Shown here: positions 25,473 to 34,876 of the stretch, piece after piece | How positions within the stretch are numbered: position 1 is the first letter of the stretch | How the letters are laid out: every line of letters begins with the position of its first letter | Source: Oscillatoriales cyanobacterium M59_W2019_021 | GTDB taxonomy: Bacteria > Cyanobacteriota > Cyanobacteriia > Cyanobacteriales > Geitlerinemataceae | Direction: 5' to 3' | Length of the DNA stretch: 64,000 bases | NCBI GenBank assembly: GCA_015295945.1 | Contig: DVED01000085.1 | Span: 1 to 64,000 of the forward strand | Made by a program: the position numbers and the translations under genes | The notes under the pieces: model-generated | What the model saw: only the letters and a program-made list of their open reading frames with translations | Database searches by the model: none | What the model was told of the DNA's origin: nothing

Positions 25473-28400
25473 ATGTGGAGTCGAGGATCGAGGCTTCGAG
25501 ATTCAGACCGCAGGCATTCTGAGACGGTGTTTTCCTTTTCTCGAACGGAAAAAGATCGATCGACGCTGCCCGAAAAGTTCAAATTTTTTCAAAACTTTTA
25601 TCAAAATTTTCTTTTAGACTTTCTCGAAAATACAGAAAAGAATCAAAATTTAAAATCCGCATCCGCTCGCCCAATCCGAAAAGAAAACCATTTAGAAAAC
25701 TTTCATGACCCAGCCCATGTTACCCGAAAATTGGTAAGCGCGATCGCCGGCTACGTCTGGCAAGAGACCGATGGAGCGATCGCCCGGTTCGAGGGATTAG
25801 CGGCGGATTTCCCCGCTCGGACAGAGGCTGTAGAGGGGTTGGTATTTTCCCTGTACGGCACTCTCGCACGGCTGCGCGACCGAGAAACGGTGATCGCCGC
25901 CGTCGAAACCGATCTGGTGCAAATTCAGCGATGGATCGATCGCTATCCGCCCTTATTAGAAGAATTGCCCGAAATCGACTTAGTCGCTGCGGAGGTCAAC
26001 CGAGTGCGGGGACGCCACGGGGCGGCGATCGAAAATTACGAGCGGGCGCGCGCGCGCGCGCAAAGTCGGGGAAGTCTTTACCTCGAAGCGTTAGCCTGCG
26101 AACTTGCCGGAAAATTTTATCTGAACTGGGGCAAACCCAAAATCGCGAACGTTTACCTGACCGATGCCTATCGATCGTACCTGAATTGGGGCGCGCGAGC
26201 CAAAGCCGAAGATCTCGCCCGTCGCGATTTGCCGGGGATGTCTCCGGCTGCTGAGGTTTCCATCGCCGCCAATTGGGCGGAAGCGATGCAACTCTCGCAA
26301 ACGCTGTCGGGAACTCTCCAACTCGACAAACTGCTGGTGGCGTTGATGGAGATGGCGATCGACAAAACCGGGGCAAATCTGGGCATCTCCATTTTAGTCG
26401 AAGGCGATCGCCTAGAAATTGCCGCTCGCTGCGTCCGTCTCACCGCGTCTAACACCCTGCGAGCCGATTGCAACCTCCAATCGGTTCCCATCGCCACCGA
26501 AACCGCCTGCGCGTTAGACGTGCCTCAAAGCGTTATCGACAGCGTGCGACAGACGCAAATGCCACTACTGCTGACGGAGGCGACTTTAACCGATCCCTTT
26601 GCTGCCGATCCCTATTTCCGGCAGCGACGACCGAAAGCCTTGCTGTGTTTGCCCACCATCGATCGCGGCAACATGACAGGGATGATTTACTTAGAAAGTT
26701 ACGATCGCCTCGATGCCTTTAGCGGCGATCGCTTGGAAATTTTACAACTGCTGGCAACCCAAGCGGCAATTTCCTTAGAAAACGCCCGACTGTACGCTCG
26801 CATCGAAGAATATTCCCACACCCTCGAACAAAAAGTTGCCGAACGCACCCAACAACTGCAACAGGAAGCCGACATCCGCAGCCAAACCGAAACCGCACTG
26901 CGGGACAGCGAAAACCGCTATAAAACCTTATTCGATAACTCGGCGCTGCAACTGTGGGAATTGGATTTGTCCGGGATGAAACAGTATTTCGACTGTATCG
27001 CCGCCTCGGGAACTGCCAGTTTCCGCCGCTTTTTTCAGCAACATCCCCAAGCGATCGTCCAGTGTTTGAAACGGTTGAAAGTCCTCCACGTCAATCCCGC
27101 CACCTATTTGGCATTCGGGGCGAAAAGCGAGGCAGAATTTTTAGCGAATTTAAATCCCATTGCCCTGTTCGCTCAAGATTTTAACGTCTTGCGAGAGGCG
27201 ATCGTCGCCCTTGCCGAAGGGCGGCAGCATTTCAAATCGGAATTTCGCTACCAGCGACGGGACGGAAAATTGGGGTATACCCTGCTGCATCTCAATGTGG
27301 CGCGGGGGTATAAGGACACCTTGGGCAAAGCCATCGCCTCGGCGATCGAAATTAGCGATCGCAAACAAGCCGAATCGGCACTACAAGAGAGCGAGAGCAA
27401 ATATCGCGCCCTAGTAGACGCTTCCCAAGACGCCATTTGGTCCGTAGACGATCGCGGGCGCTATACCTTCGTCAACCCAGTGGTCAAACGCATTTACGGC
27501 TACGAACCCCAACACTTTATCGGGCGATCGATCGCCGATCTCGCGCCCCCCCAAGATCGCGATCGTCTCCGCGCCGAATTCGATCGTCTCCTCGCCGACA
27601 CCAGCTTCTTCCAACAAGAAGTCATCCACCACACCCGAGACGGTCAACCCATCCACCTGCTATTTAACGGCATCGTCCGGCGCAATGCCGAAGGACACAT
27701 CCTCGGAGCCACGGGAACCGCCAGCGATATCACCGATCGCAAGCAAGCGGAAATCGAACTGCAACGCGCCAAAGAAGCCGCCGATGCTGCCAATCGCGCC
27801 AAAAGCGAGTTTCTGGCAAGTATGAGCCACGAACTGCGCACGCCGCTCAATGCCATTCTCGGGTTTACCCAAGTGATGAACCGCGACACGTCCCTGTCTC
27901 GGGAACACCAGGACTATTTGCGCATTATCAGTCAGAGCGGCGAACACCTGCTGGAACTGATTAACAACGTGCTGGAAATGTCCAAAATCGAGTCCGGTCG
28001 CATCGCCCTCTACGAAACCCAATTCGATTTACATCACTTTCTCGGTGCGATCGAAGGAATGCTCCAACTGAAAGCCCAGAATAAGGGGTTGCGGTTGATT
28101 TTCCAAGCGGCTGACAACCTGCCCCAATACATCCAAACCGACGAGCGCAAATTGCGCCAGGTGTTAATTAACCTACTCTCCAACGGGATTAAATTTACCG
28201 ACGAAGGTAGTGTTACCCTCCGGATATCTGTTCTAAGGCAGATGGCAGATGGCAGATGGCAGAAGGGGGAAGAAGTTGGAGAAGAAGACGACCCTCGAAA
28301 AACTAATCCCCAACCCCAAACCCCCAACCCCAAACTCCAAACGTTGCGTTTCGAGGTGGAAGATACGGGAATGGGGATTCTTCCGGAGGAACTCGATACG

Positions 28401-29324
28401 TTATTTTTACCGTTTGCCCAAACCGCAGCCGGTCGCAAAGCCCAGGAAGGAACGGGGTTGGGATTGTCCATCAGTCGGCGGTTAGTCCAGTTGATGGGGA
28501 GCGATATTACCGTCCGCAGTACCGTCGGTCGGGGCAGTTGCTTTCAGTTCGATTTGACGTTGCCGGAGATCGAAGAAACGGCGTTACCGATCGAAGCCCG
28601 TTGGGGACGCGCTATCGGAGTCGCGCCCGGTCAAACGTCCTATCGTATTTTGATTGCCGACGATTGCCCGGAAAGTCGATTGCTGATGGTGAAATTGATG
28701 GAGTCTTTAGGATTGGAGGTGCGAGAGGCGCACAACGGTCACGAAGCGGTGGTGGTGTGGGAAACCTGGCGACCGCACCTGATTTGGATGGATATGCAGA
28801 TGCCGGGAATGGACGGCTATCGCGCCACCCAACAGATTAAAGCCCGATCGCGCCTGCGGGACGGAGAGGGGGCAGTGAAAACGGCGATCGTCGCCTTAAC
28901 CGCGTCGGCGTTCGAGCGCGATCGCATGGCGATTTTAGCAGCGGGTTGCGACGATTTTGTCAGCAAGCCTTTTCGAGAAGAGATAATCTTAGAGAAGTTG
29001 GCTCGGCATCTCGGGGTGCGTTATTGTTTTGCCCAGCCGAATGCCTCAGTCTCGCACGATCGATCCTCGGGTAGCGCTATTCCTACCTTGGAAACGTTGA
29101 GAAAGGAATTATCTCACTTACCGCACGAGTGGATTTTACAGAGCTACCAAGCGGCGATTAAAGGATCGGATCGCATTCTGCTGGGACTGATCGATAAAAT
29201 TCCTCCGGAACGGAGGCTTTTGGCAACGGTTTTGAAAGAGTGGGTGGTGCATTTCCGTTTCGATCGGGCGATCGAATTGCTCGAACCGATGGCGAGTCTT
29301 GAAGAACGCTGGTTCGGAGATTGA
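25473..29324 (+). CDS. hybrid sensor histidine kinase with receiver
   Basis: About 1283 residues from ATG 25473; the 5-prime extension runs through repeats, so the start is uncertain. Order: a helical region (to about 255) resembling the end of the ATPase/TPR part of cyanobacterial multisensor Ser/Thr kinases (ELAGKFYLNWGKPKIANVYL), GAF (about 274-442), coiled coil, two PAS domains (477-632, 639-759), DHp with His in MSHELRTPLNAI, HATPase (890-1030), receiver with Asp1107 in MDMQMPGMDG, and an 80-residue tail. It lacks the kinase part of a multisensor protein, so it looks like a fusion or truncation product. Residues about 921-959, within the HATPase domain, are encoded by intergenic-type repeats. 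No membrane segment, so cytosolic. The signal is unknown. Confidence 0.88.
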   Translation: MWSRGSRLRDSDRRHSETVFSFSRTEKDRSTLPEKFKFFQNFYQNFLLDFLENTEKNQNLKSASARPIRKENHLENFHDPAHVTRKLVSAIAGYVWQETDGAIARFEGLAADFPARTEAVEGLVFSLYGTLARLRDRETVIAAVETDLVQIQRWIDRYPPLLEELPEIDLVAAEVNRVRGRHGAAIENYERARARAQSRGSLYLEALACELAGKFYLNWGKPKIANVYLTDAYRSYLNWGARAKAEDLARRDLPGMSPAAEVSIAANWAEAMQLSQTLSGTLQLDKLLVALMEMAIDKTGANLGISILVEGDRLEIAARCVRLTASNTLRADCNLQSVPIATETACALDVPQSVIDSVRQTQMPLLLTEATLTDPFAADPYFRQRRPKALLCLPTIDRGNMTGMIYLESYDRLDAFSGDRLEILQLLATQAAISLENARLYARIEEYSHTLEQKVAERTQQLQQEADIRSQTETALRDSENRYKTLFDNSALQLWELDLSGMKQYFDCIAASGTASFRRFFQQHPQAIVQCLKRLKVLHVNPATYLAFGAKSEAEFLANLNPIALFAQDFNVLREAIVALAEGRQHFKSEFRYQRRDGKLGYTLLHLNVARGYKDTLGKAIASAIEISDRKQAESALQESESKYRALVDASQDAIWSVDDRGRYTFVNPVVKRIYGYEPQHFIGRSIADLAPPQDRDRLRAEFDRLLADTSFFQQEVIHHTRDGQPIHLLFNGIVRRNAEGHILGATGTASDITDRKQAEIELQRAKEAADAANRAKSEFLASMSHELRTPLNAILGFTQVMNRDTSLSREHQDYLRIISQSGEHLLELINNVLEMSKIESGRIALYETQFDLHHFLGAIEGMLQLKAQNKGLRLIFQAADNLPQYIQTDERKLRQVLINLLSNGIKFTDEGSVTLRISVLRQMADGRWQKGEEVGEEDDPRKTNPQPQTPNPKLQTLRFEVEDTGMGILPEELDTLFLPFAQTAAGRKAQEGTGLGLSISRRLVQLMGSDITVRSTVGRGSCFQFDLTLPEIEETALPIEARWGRAIGVAPGQTSYRILIADDCPESRLLMVKLMESLGLEVREAHNGHEAVVVWETWRPHLIWMDMQMPGMDGYRATQQIKARSRLRDGEGAVKTAIVALTASAFERDRMAILAAGCDDFVSKPFREEIILEKLARHLGVRYCFAQPNASVSHDRSSGSAIPTLETLRKELSHLPHEWILQSYQAAIKGSDRILLGLIDKIPPERRLLATVLKEWVVHFRFDRAIELLEPMASLEERWFGD
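28237..28343. repeat. intergenic-type repeat inserted in the kinase ATPase domain
   Basis: GGCAGATGGCAGATGGCAGATGGCAGAAGG followed 40 bases later by CCCCAACCCCAAACCCCCAACCCCAAACTCCAA. The same two modules, GGCAGATGGCAGAAGG and GGGGTTGG, lie between genes at 30850-30890. Here they read in frame as a Gln/Gly/Glu stretch and a [12 protein letters not shown] stretch between the N box and the G1 box. Confidence 0.75.
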
Positions 29325-29512
29325 AACTTGACGTTTGTCCGTCGAACCGGCACGTTCTCACCTCTGAAGTTCCCGTTTCTCCAGTTTTGGACGGGGAGGT
29401 TCCGGACTTCGCGGGCAAAAGAGGCGCTATATATTGGAAAAAGAACTGACCCTTTGCCACTTGATCGTTGATCGACAACGATCCTCCTCCTGTCTCCAAC
29501 TCCATTTTCCTC

Positions 29513-30835
29513 ATGAACCCAAATTCAACTTCATCTACTGCCGAAATTGCCAACTCGGAAATTTTGATCGTTGACGATACGCCGAACAATCTGCGTTTGT
29601 TATCGGATATGTTGAGCGATCGGGGCTACGAAGTTCGCAAGGCGATCGACGGTCAGATGGCGCTGACTTCCGCAAGAGTCGATCCGCCGGATTTGATCTT
29701 ACTCGATATCGTCATGCCGGATATCGACGGCTATCAGGTTTGCCAAAAGCTCAAATCCGATGCCAAAACCCGGCAAATTCCCGTGATCTTTTTGAGCGCC
29801 CTCGACGATCCCCTCGATAAAGTCAAGGCGTTTCAGGTGGGAGGGATCGACTATATTACCAAGCCGTTCCAAATTGAAGAAGTCTTAGTGCGGGTTCGCA
29901 GTCAGTTGACCCTGCGCTATTTAACCCAGAATTTAGAAGCGCAAGTGGCAAAGCGCACGGCAGAACTGACCCAGGCTTTACACGATCTCCAAGAGGCTCA
30001 ACTGCAAATCGTGCAAGCGGAAAAAATGGCAACTCTCGGTCAACTCGTCTCGGGAATCGCCCACGAAATCAACAATCCCATTGGGTTTATCGAAGGCAAT
30101 TTAACGTTAGTCGATAAGGGGGTCAATCATTTACTCGAACACCTCCAACTCTATCAAAAATTCGTGCCAAATCCCAGTCCGGAAATCGAAGCCAGTGCCG
30201 AACAGATTGAATTAGAGTATTTGGTGGAAGAACTTCCCGAGATGCTCGAGTCGATGAAACTCGGAACCGATCGCATTCGCCAATTGAGCGTTTCTTTACG
30301 GAAGTTTTCTCGCCGTGACGATCGCCGCCAAGTTGCCGCCAACCTTCACGACGGGATTGACAGTACCCTCGTGATTTTGAAACATCGCCTCAAAGCCAAC
30401 AAATATCGACCGGAAATTCAAATTATCAAAAAATATGGGAATCTTCCCCCCGTCAAATGCTATCCCAACCAACTCAATCAGGTATTTATGAACCTGTTAG
30501 CCAATAGTATCGATGCCATCGATGAGTTGGGAGAAGGGCGTTCTTATGCCGAGATGGAGAAAGGATCGCACCACATCTCGATTCGCACGGGGATCTCACC
30601 CGATCGCACCAAAGTGGCGATCGAAATTGCCGATAACGGACCGGGAATGCCACCGGAAGTGCGCGAGAGAATCTTCGATCGGCTCTACACCACCAAACCG
30701 CCCGGAAAAGGAATGGGTTTGGGATTGTCGATTTCTCACCAAATTGTCACCGAGAAACACCACGGTCGCCTGCGATGCAGTTCTACCCTCGGTGAAGGCA
30801 CGAAATTTACGATCGAAATCCCGGTAGAATCGTAA
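29513..30835 (+). CDS. response regulator-histidine kinase fusion
   Basis: 440 residues from ATG 29513 (an alternative start at 29468). N-terminal receiver (about 12-130): acidic pair DD in ILIVDDTPNN, phosphoacceptor Asp in LLDIVMPDIDG, and Lys in DYITKPF. A coiled linker (RTAELTQALHDLQEAQLQIVQAEKM) leads to the DHp His in VSGIAHEINNP and a HATPase domain (NLLANSIDAIDE, IADNGPGMPP, GKGMGLGLS). This receiver-first arrangement relays a signal from an upstream kinase, plausibly the hybrid kinase just before it (gap about 190 bases, same strand). The output is unknown. Confidence 0.88.
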   Translation: MNPNSTSSTAEIANSEILIVDDTPNNLRLLSDMLSDRGYEVRKAIDGQMALTSARVDPPDLILLDIVMPDIDGYQVCQKLKSDAKTRQIPVIFLSALDDPLDKVKAFQVGGIDYITKPFQIEEVLVRVRSQLTLRYLTQNLEAQVAKRTAELTQALHDLQEAQLQIVQAEKMATLGQLVSGIAHEINNPIGFIEGNLTLVDKGVNHLLEHLQLYQKFVPNPSPEIEASAEQIELEYLVEELPEMLESMKLGTDRIRQLSVSLRKFSRRDDRRQVAANLHDGIDSTLVILKHRLKANKYRPEIQIIKKYGNLPPVKCYPNQLNQVFMNLLANSIDAIDELGEGRSYAEMEKGSHHISIRTGISPDRTKVAIEIADNGPGMPPEVRERIFDRLYTTKPPGKGMGLGLSISHQIVTEKHHGRLRCSSTLGEGTKFTIEIPVES

Positions 30836-30837
30836 TT

Positions 30838-30996
30838 GGTCATTTGTCCTTTGTCATTTGGGGTTGGAATAAGAAGGCAGATGGCAGAAGGAATGATAAG
30901 GGGTTGCTGTCTACTCATCAGATCGCTTCTTCTCCCCCAGTTCCCCAGGCTCCCCCAGATCCTCTTCCTCCCGAAGTCCCGAACTCTTTTCTTTGC
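30838..30996. repeat. composite intergenic repeat before lpxB
   Basis: GGTCATTTGTCCTTTGTCATTTGGGGTTGG, AAGGCAGATGGCAGAAGG, then CTTCTCCCCCAGTTCCCCAGGCTCCCCCAG and CCCGAAGTCCCGAACTC up to the lpxB start. It contains the source-like copy of the modules found inside the hybrid kinase gene. Confidence 0.65.
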
Positions 30997-32184
30997 ATGA
31001 CATTCAGCCAAAATTCCTCCGAGAACCCGCTTCAAATTTTTATCGCCACGGGGGAAGTGTCTGGAGATCTGCAAGGGGCGCTATTGGTGCGGGCGTTGTA
31101 CCGTCAAGCTAAGGAAATCGGGCGATCGGTGCAAATTACCGCGTTGGGGGGAGAGCGGATGATGCGGGCGGGGGCGTCGCTGTTGGGCAATACCAGCGAA
31201 ATCGGGGCAGTGGGATTGTTGGAATCGCTGCCGTTTATCTTGCCGACTTGGCGAATCCAACGGCGGGCGCGGCGTTATTTGCAGCAATACCCGCCGGATT
31301 TGGTGGTGTGTATCGATTATATGGGACCCAACCTCAGTTTGGGGGCGTATTTGCGGCGGCATTTACCCTACGTCCCGATCTCCTACTATATCGCGCCGCA
31401 AGCGTGGGTTTGGTCGATTAGTCCCCAAAATACTGCCCGGATTGTAGAGATGAGCGATCGCCTGCTGGCGATTTTTCCCGAGGAAGCCCGATTTTTTGCA
31501 GAACGGGGGGCAAAGGTAACGTGGGTGGGTCATCCGTTGGTAGATTTGATGCGAGATGCCCCCACTCGCTCGGCCGCGAGGGCGCAGTTGGGGATTGCAG
31601 AGGGGACGATCGCCGTAGCCTTGCTGCCCGCCTCTCGCCACCAGGAAATTCGAGCGTTGATGCCCGTCATCTTCCAAGCGGCGCAACGGTTGCAAGCGAA
31701 AATCCCCGAGGTGCGGTTTTGGATTCCCCTATCCCTGGAAGCCTATCGAGGAGCGATCGCACGGGGGATTGCCCGATACGGATTGCGGGCGACAGTGGTG
31801 GGAAAACATACACAAACGGTACTGGTGGCGGCAGATTTAGCCATCGGTAAGTCGGGAACGGTGAATTTAGAATTGGCGTTGCTGAACGTGCCGCAGGTGG
31901 TGGTGTATCGGGTGAATCCGGTGACGGCATGGATTGCTCGAAAAGTGTTGGGATTTAAGATTCCCTTCATGTCGCCGCCGAATTTGGTGCAGATGAAACC
32001 GATCGTCCCGGAGTTGTTGCAGGAAGAAGCTACCCCCGATCGCATCGTCGCCGAAGCGTTAGCCTTACTGTGCGATCCCCAACGGCGCGATCGCCTGCTG
32101 GAAGGGTACGCCGAAATGCGCCAATGTCTCGGCGAAGTGGGAGTTGGAGATCGGGCAGCACGGGCGATTTTAGACTTACTCTAA
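30997..32184 (+). CDS. lpxB: lipid-A-disaccharide synthase
   Basis: 395 residues. Condenses UDP-diacylglucosamine with lipid X in outer-membrane lipid A synthesis, at the inner membrane. GT-B-type glycosyltransferase family 19 features: IFIATGEVSGDLQGALL at the start, GGERMMRAG, the VCIDYMGPN stretch, the HPLVDLM motif, LLPASRHQEIRALMP and the C-terminal SGTVNLELALLNVPQVVVYR. I start at ATG 30997; the longer frame from 30844 reads through repeats. It stands apart from other lpx genes. Confidence 0.92.
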   Translation: MTFSQNSSENPLQIFIATGEVSGDLQGALLVRALYRQAKEIGRSVQITALGGERMMRAGASLLGNTSEIGAVGLLESLPFILPTWRIQRRARRYLQQYPPDLVVCIDYMGPNLSLGAYLRRHLPYVPISYYIAPQAWVWSISPQNTARIVEMSDRLLAIFPEEARFFAERGAKVTWVGHPLVDLMRDAPTRSAARAQLGIAEGTIAVALLPASRHQEIRALMPVIFQAAQRLQAKIPEVRFWIPLSLEAYRGAIARGIARYGLRATVVGKHTQTVLVAADLAIGKSGTVNLELALLNVPQVVVYRVNPVTAWIARKVLGFKIPFMSPPNLVQMKPIVPELLQEEATPDRIVAEALALLCDPQRRDRLLEGYAEMRQCLGEVGVGDRAARAILDLL

Positions 32185-32478
32185 CGTCATCGGATCGTTT
32201 CCGGTCAGGATGGGGAATAGGTCATACTCCTGCCAAGTCACTGCGCGATTGGTTAAGCTAATAGCAGATCGGTCGGCAATTCCCTAGAAAAAAACCTTAA
32301 AAAGTCCCAAACCTCTTAAAATCCGGTCGATCGAAAATCAACTCGAAACTGAGTCAGGAAACAATAACCAAATAAAGTCGGTCTTGGTAGTCGCTTTTAC
32401 AACACATCGGGATCGCGAGATGTTAAGGTAAAAGCATAACAATCAGACACTTTACTTGAAACTAAACCACACAATATC
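32185..32478. other. intergenic region before the DUF1830 gene
   Basis: No gene, hairpin or repeat that I can support. The last 60 bases (AAGCATAACAATCAGACAC) probably contain the promoter and leader of the DUF1830 gene. Confidence 0.45.
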
Positions 32479-32844
32479 ATGGCTCAAATACTCGATCCCT
32501 TACCTTTAGAAATCTCCAGTAACATTATTTGCTGTTACGTAAACGCTACCAGCCAAATCCAGGTAGCGCGCATTACCAATATTCGCAATTGGTATTTCGA
32601 GCGGGTGGTCTTTCCCGGACAGCGCTTGGTGTTTGAAGCCTTACCCGAAGGACTCCTGGAAATTCATACGGGTATGATGGCAAGTTCGATCCTTTCGGAT
32701 ACGATCCCCTGCTATCGATTGCAACTCGAAGCACTCGATGGCTTAGGAGAGGGAAAGTCTAACGCCAGCCCCGATCGAGCCATTTCTGAGTCTACCTCGC
32801 ATTCGAGTTCTTCCTCAGCAAAAGTCTTAGCTTCGGTTGATTAG
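32479..32844 (+). CDS. DUF1830 domain protein
   Basis: 121-residue cyanobacterial protein. The conserved DUF1830 region spans about 10-85: NIICCYVNATSQIQVARITNIRNWYFERVVFPGQ then LEIHTGMMASSILSDTIPC. The rest is a Ser-rich, probably disordered tail. Function is unknown. A canonical terminator follows, so it is a single-gene unit. Confidence 0.85.
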   Translation: MAQILDPLPLEISSNIICCYVNATSQIQVARITNIRNWYFERVVFPGQRLVFEALPEGLLEIHTGMMASSILSDTIPCYRLQLEALDGLGEGKSNASPDRAISESTSHSSSSSAKVLASVD

Positions 32845-32865
32845 AAATGCCGATTTCGTCAGTGT

Positions 32866-32902
32866 TGGGGGCAGTCGATCTCATCGAACTGCCCCATTTT
32901 TC
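32866..32902 (+). terminator. rho-independent terminator after the DUF1830 gene
   Basis: GGGGGCAGT and CGAT pair with ATCG and AACTGCCCC, followed by ATTTTTC. It lies about 20 bases after the stop codon. Confidence 0.85.
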
Positions 32903-33110
32903 GCAAGCGTGAAACTCGACGCGATCGACGGTTCCCCAAACGCGATCCTCCACAGGAGTCACTGTGCGAAGGTGTCGAAAAAGTCCCCATGGCGATCTAA
33001 AATCGAATAATCTAGCACGGAGAATGGAGAGCGAAATCTTCTCGATGGTTTGAGGATGACGATGACCCCTTCCACCCCCTAGAACGTCGCGATCCCCACC
33101 CCACACTGTC

Positions 33111-33548
33111 TTGGATTTACCGTCTTTTATCTGGTTGTGGCGCATTGCCGCCTGGTCTATGGGCTTCTCGTTGCTGATGTACGTGTTACTAGCAGTAACG
33201 GGAGGTTCGCTCTTTTGGCACCGTCAAGCCCAGCAGCCCCGACCCCGTTGGTGGCGCTCATTGCATATCGCGTTCGGGTCGATTCTTGTCGGACTAGTTT
33301 TGCTCTTGCTAGCCGTCGGCATTATTGGCACGTTGGGGCATTTCGGCAGCTTGGGTCACTCCCCACACCTGTTTGCCGGATTAACCGTCGTCGCCCTCGT
33401 TTTGATTTCCGCCGCCAGTGCCACCCAAATTCATCCCCGACACCCTTGGGTGCGCCACCTCCACATCGGCACGAATATTGCCCTACTCGGTGCGTTGGCT
33501 TGGGTATTGCTCACGGGTTGGGTCGTGGTCCAGAAATATTTACCGTAA
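33111..33548 (+). CDS. DUF4079 membrane protein
   Basis: 145 residues with four predicted membrane helices (about 11-33, 48-73, 80-100, 115-138) and several conserved-type histidines at helix ends (WRSLHIAFGS, GHFGSLGHSPHLFAG, RHLHIGTN). The His pattern recalls cytochrome b561-like haem-binding bundles, which would make it a possible electron carrier, but that is inference. The start is TTG 33111: no ATG or GTG lies between it and the upstream in-frame stop at 33063, and the first helix begins at once. The next in-frame ATG (33159) would cut that helix. Confidence 0.78.
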   Translation: MDLPSFIWLWRIAAWSMGFSLLMYVLLAVTGGSLFWHRQAQQPRPRWWRSLHIAFGSILVGLVLLLLAVGIIGTLGHFGSLGHSPHLFAGLTVVALVLISAASATQIHPRHPWVRHLHIGTNIALLGALAWVLLTGWVVVQKYLP

Positions 33549-33615
33549 GGGGTAATGGGTAATGGGTAATTGACCAACCCCAAACCCCAAATGACCAATG
33601 ACCAATGACCAACCC
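33549..33615. repeat. GGGTAATGGGTAATT and TGACCAA repeat block
   Basis: GGGGTAATGGGTAATGGGTAATTGACC, two AACCCCA heptads and (AATGACC) times four fill the whole space between two convergent genes. Confidence 0.8.
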
Positions 33616-34707
33616 TTAAAACGAAATCGTCAGGAATTGATTCTGGAATTTCGCTCCGGTCACGGGTCTGCCGCGCAACTCCGGCGGGAGGAAAATATTG
33701 CGACGCTGATCTCCGGCTTCGATCGTGATTTCCGGTCCCGATTGAATCAGTTTGACTTGCTTTTTCTCGAATCCCGGCAAGAACAAGCGCACTTGTTTTT
33801 GGGGAATATCGATTTCTAAGGGCTTGGGAACGGTGGTGGCTTGTCTGACATCGGGGATGGCTGCCATCAGGGGTTGCCAGTCGTCGCCGACTTGGGTGGG
33901 AACGGCGGAGACCGATAAAGGAGCAAATTCGGCGGCGAGTGCCGAGGCATCGTTCGATCGATTGACGATAACGCCCCCCACGGTCAAACCCGCTTGTTGG
34001 GAGCATCCCCAGCGATACTTGGCGGTAGCGATAGCGGCGGGGGATTCCGTTGTCACCAAAAATGCGGCAACTCGGTTGGGGTCGGCAAGTGCCGCTTTGC
34101 CGCTTTCGAGCATATCGTTAAATTTATTCTTGTTCGACCAATCGTCCGGCGCCCAATCGACGTTGAGGATGGCGCTGCTGATGGGTTGGAAGAAGGGGTT
34201 TAAGGCTTTGACGATATCGGAACCTTCCAAGACTTGGCGGAAGCGGCGAAAATACCAACTGGCAATTTCGGCACTGCCCAACATCCGCAGGGTTTCGCGA
34301 TCGTCGGCGCCATCGTACACTAAGACATCGTAGTTGCCCGAGTCGTCGTACAAGCGCAACTCGTTGAGGGCGAGGACGGCATCCATTCCCGGCAGTACCG
34401 CCAGTTCTTCCCCGTAAATTTCTTTAAAGAAGGGCGTGCGCACGTATTCCGCTTCCAGTTTTTTCACTTCCGTCCATCCTTTTTCCAGGAGATGGGGGGA
34501 TTGCAACTGCACGGCGTGGAGGTTGGGGGCAATTTCCGTGGGTTCCAAGCCGATCGCCATTCCGGTTAGGATACTGAAGGCGGGACTGGCATCGCGATCG
34601 GCAAATAGGACTCGCTTGCCCTGACTTGCCAGTTGTTTGGCGGCGGCGAGGGCAACGGTGGTACGCCCAGTACCGCCTTTTCCGAGAAAGGTAAGAATCA
34701 AAGCCAT
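33616..34707 (-). CDS. ArsA/Get3-like ATPase
   Basis: 363 residues. P-loop NTPase of the ArsA/Get3 branch of the SIMIBI class with deviant Walker A GKGGTGRTT (signature first Lys plus P-loop Lys/Arg), ADRDASPAF switch region, DVLVYDGADDRETLRML (Walker B-like), and a C-terminal small domain (about 290-363) with beta-rich pattern (VRLFLPGFEKKQVKLIQSGPEITIEAGDQRRNIFLPP). Cyanobacterial copies of this type are of unknown role; client-protein targeting or metal handling are the family precedents. It lacks the second P-loop domain of bacterial ArsA. A repeat-filled spacer follows. Confidence 0.82.
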   Translation of the reverse strand: MALILTFLGKGGTGRTTVALAAAKQLASQGKRVLFADRDASPAFSILTGMAIGLEPTEIAPNLHAVQLQSPHLLEKGWTEVKKLEAEYVRTPFFKEIYGEELAVLPGMDAVLALNELRLYDDSGNYDVLVYDGADDRETLRMLGSAEIASWYFRRFRQVLEGSDIVKALNPFFQPISSAILNVDWAPDDWSNKNKFNDMLESGKAALADPNRVAAFLVTTESPAAIATAKYRWGCSQQAGLTVGGVIVNRSNDASALAAEFAPLSVSAVPTQVGDDWQPLMAAIPDVRQATTVPKPLEIDIPQKQVRLFLPGFEKKQVKLIQSGPEITIEAGDQRRNIFLPPELRGRPVTGAKFQNQFLTISF

Positions 34708-34724
34708 GATTGAATGTTAGTGCA

Positions 34725-34870
34725 GGAGTTGCAGGAGTTCAGGAGTTCAGGAGTTCAGGAGTTGCAGGAGTTTCAGGATTGGGAAAAAGGCAAAATTAAA
34801 ACTTAAAAATGCACGCTCCCACACGAACTTCTGTAGGCGCTCGTGAGCGCGAAGCCCTTACTCCTGAACT
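34725..34870. repeat. CAGGAGTT tandem repeat block
   Basis: GCAGGAGTT and TCAGGAGTT units repeated six or seven times at 34728-34775, then TTCTGTAGGCGCTCGTGAGCGCGAAGC and CCTTACTCCTGAACTTC at 34830-34873. The last module recurs at 25337-25376. It lies between the ArsA-like gene and petP. Confidence 0.7.
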
Positions 34871-34876
34871 TCTGAC

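Noticed and set aside
33549-33615. Possible CRISPR array from TGACCAA repeats
   Set aside because: Units are 7 bases in direct tandem with no spacers, and no cas genes are near.
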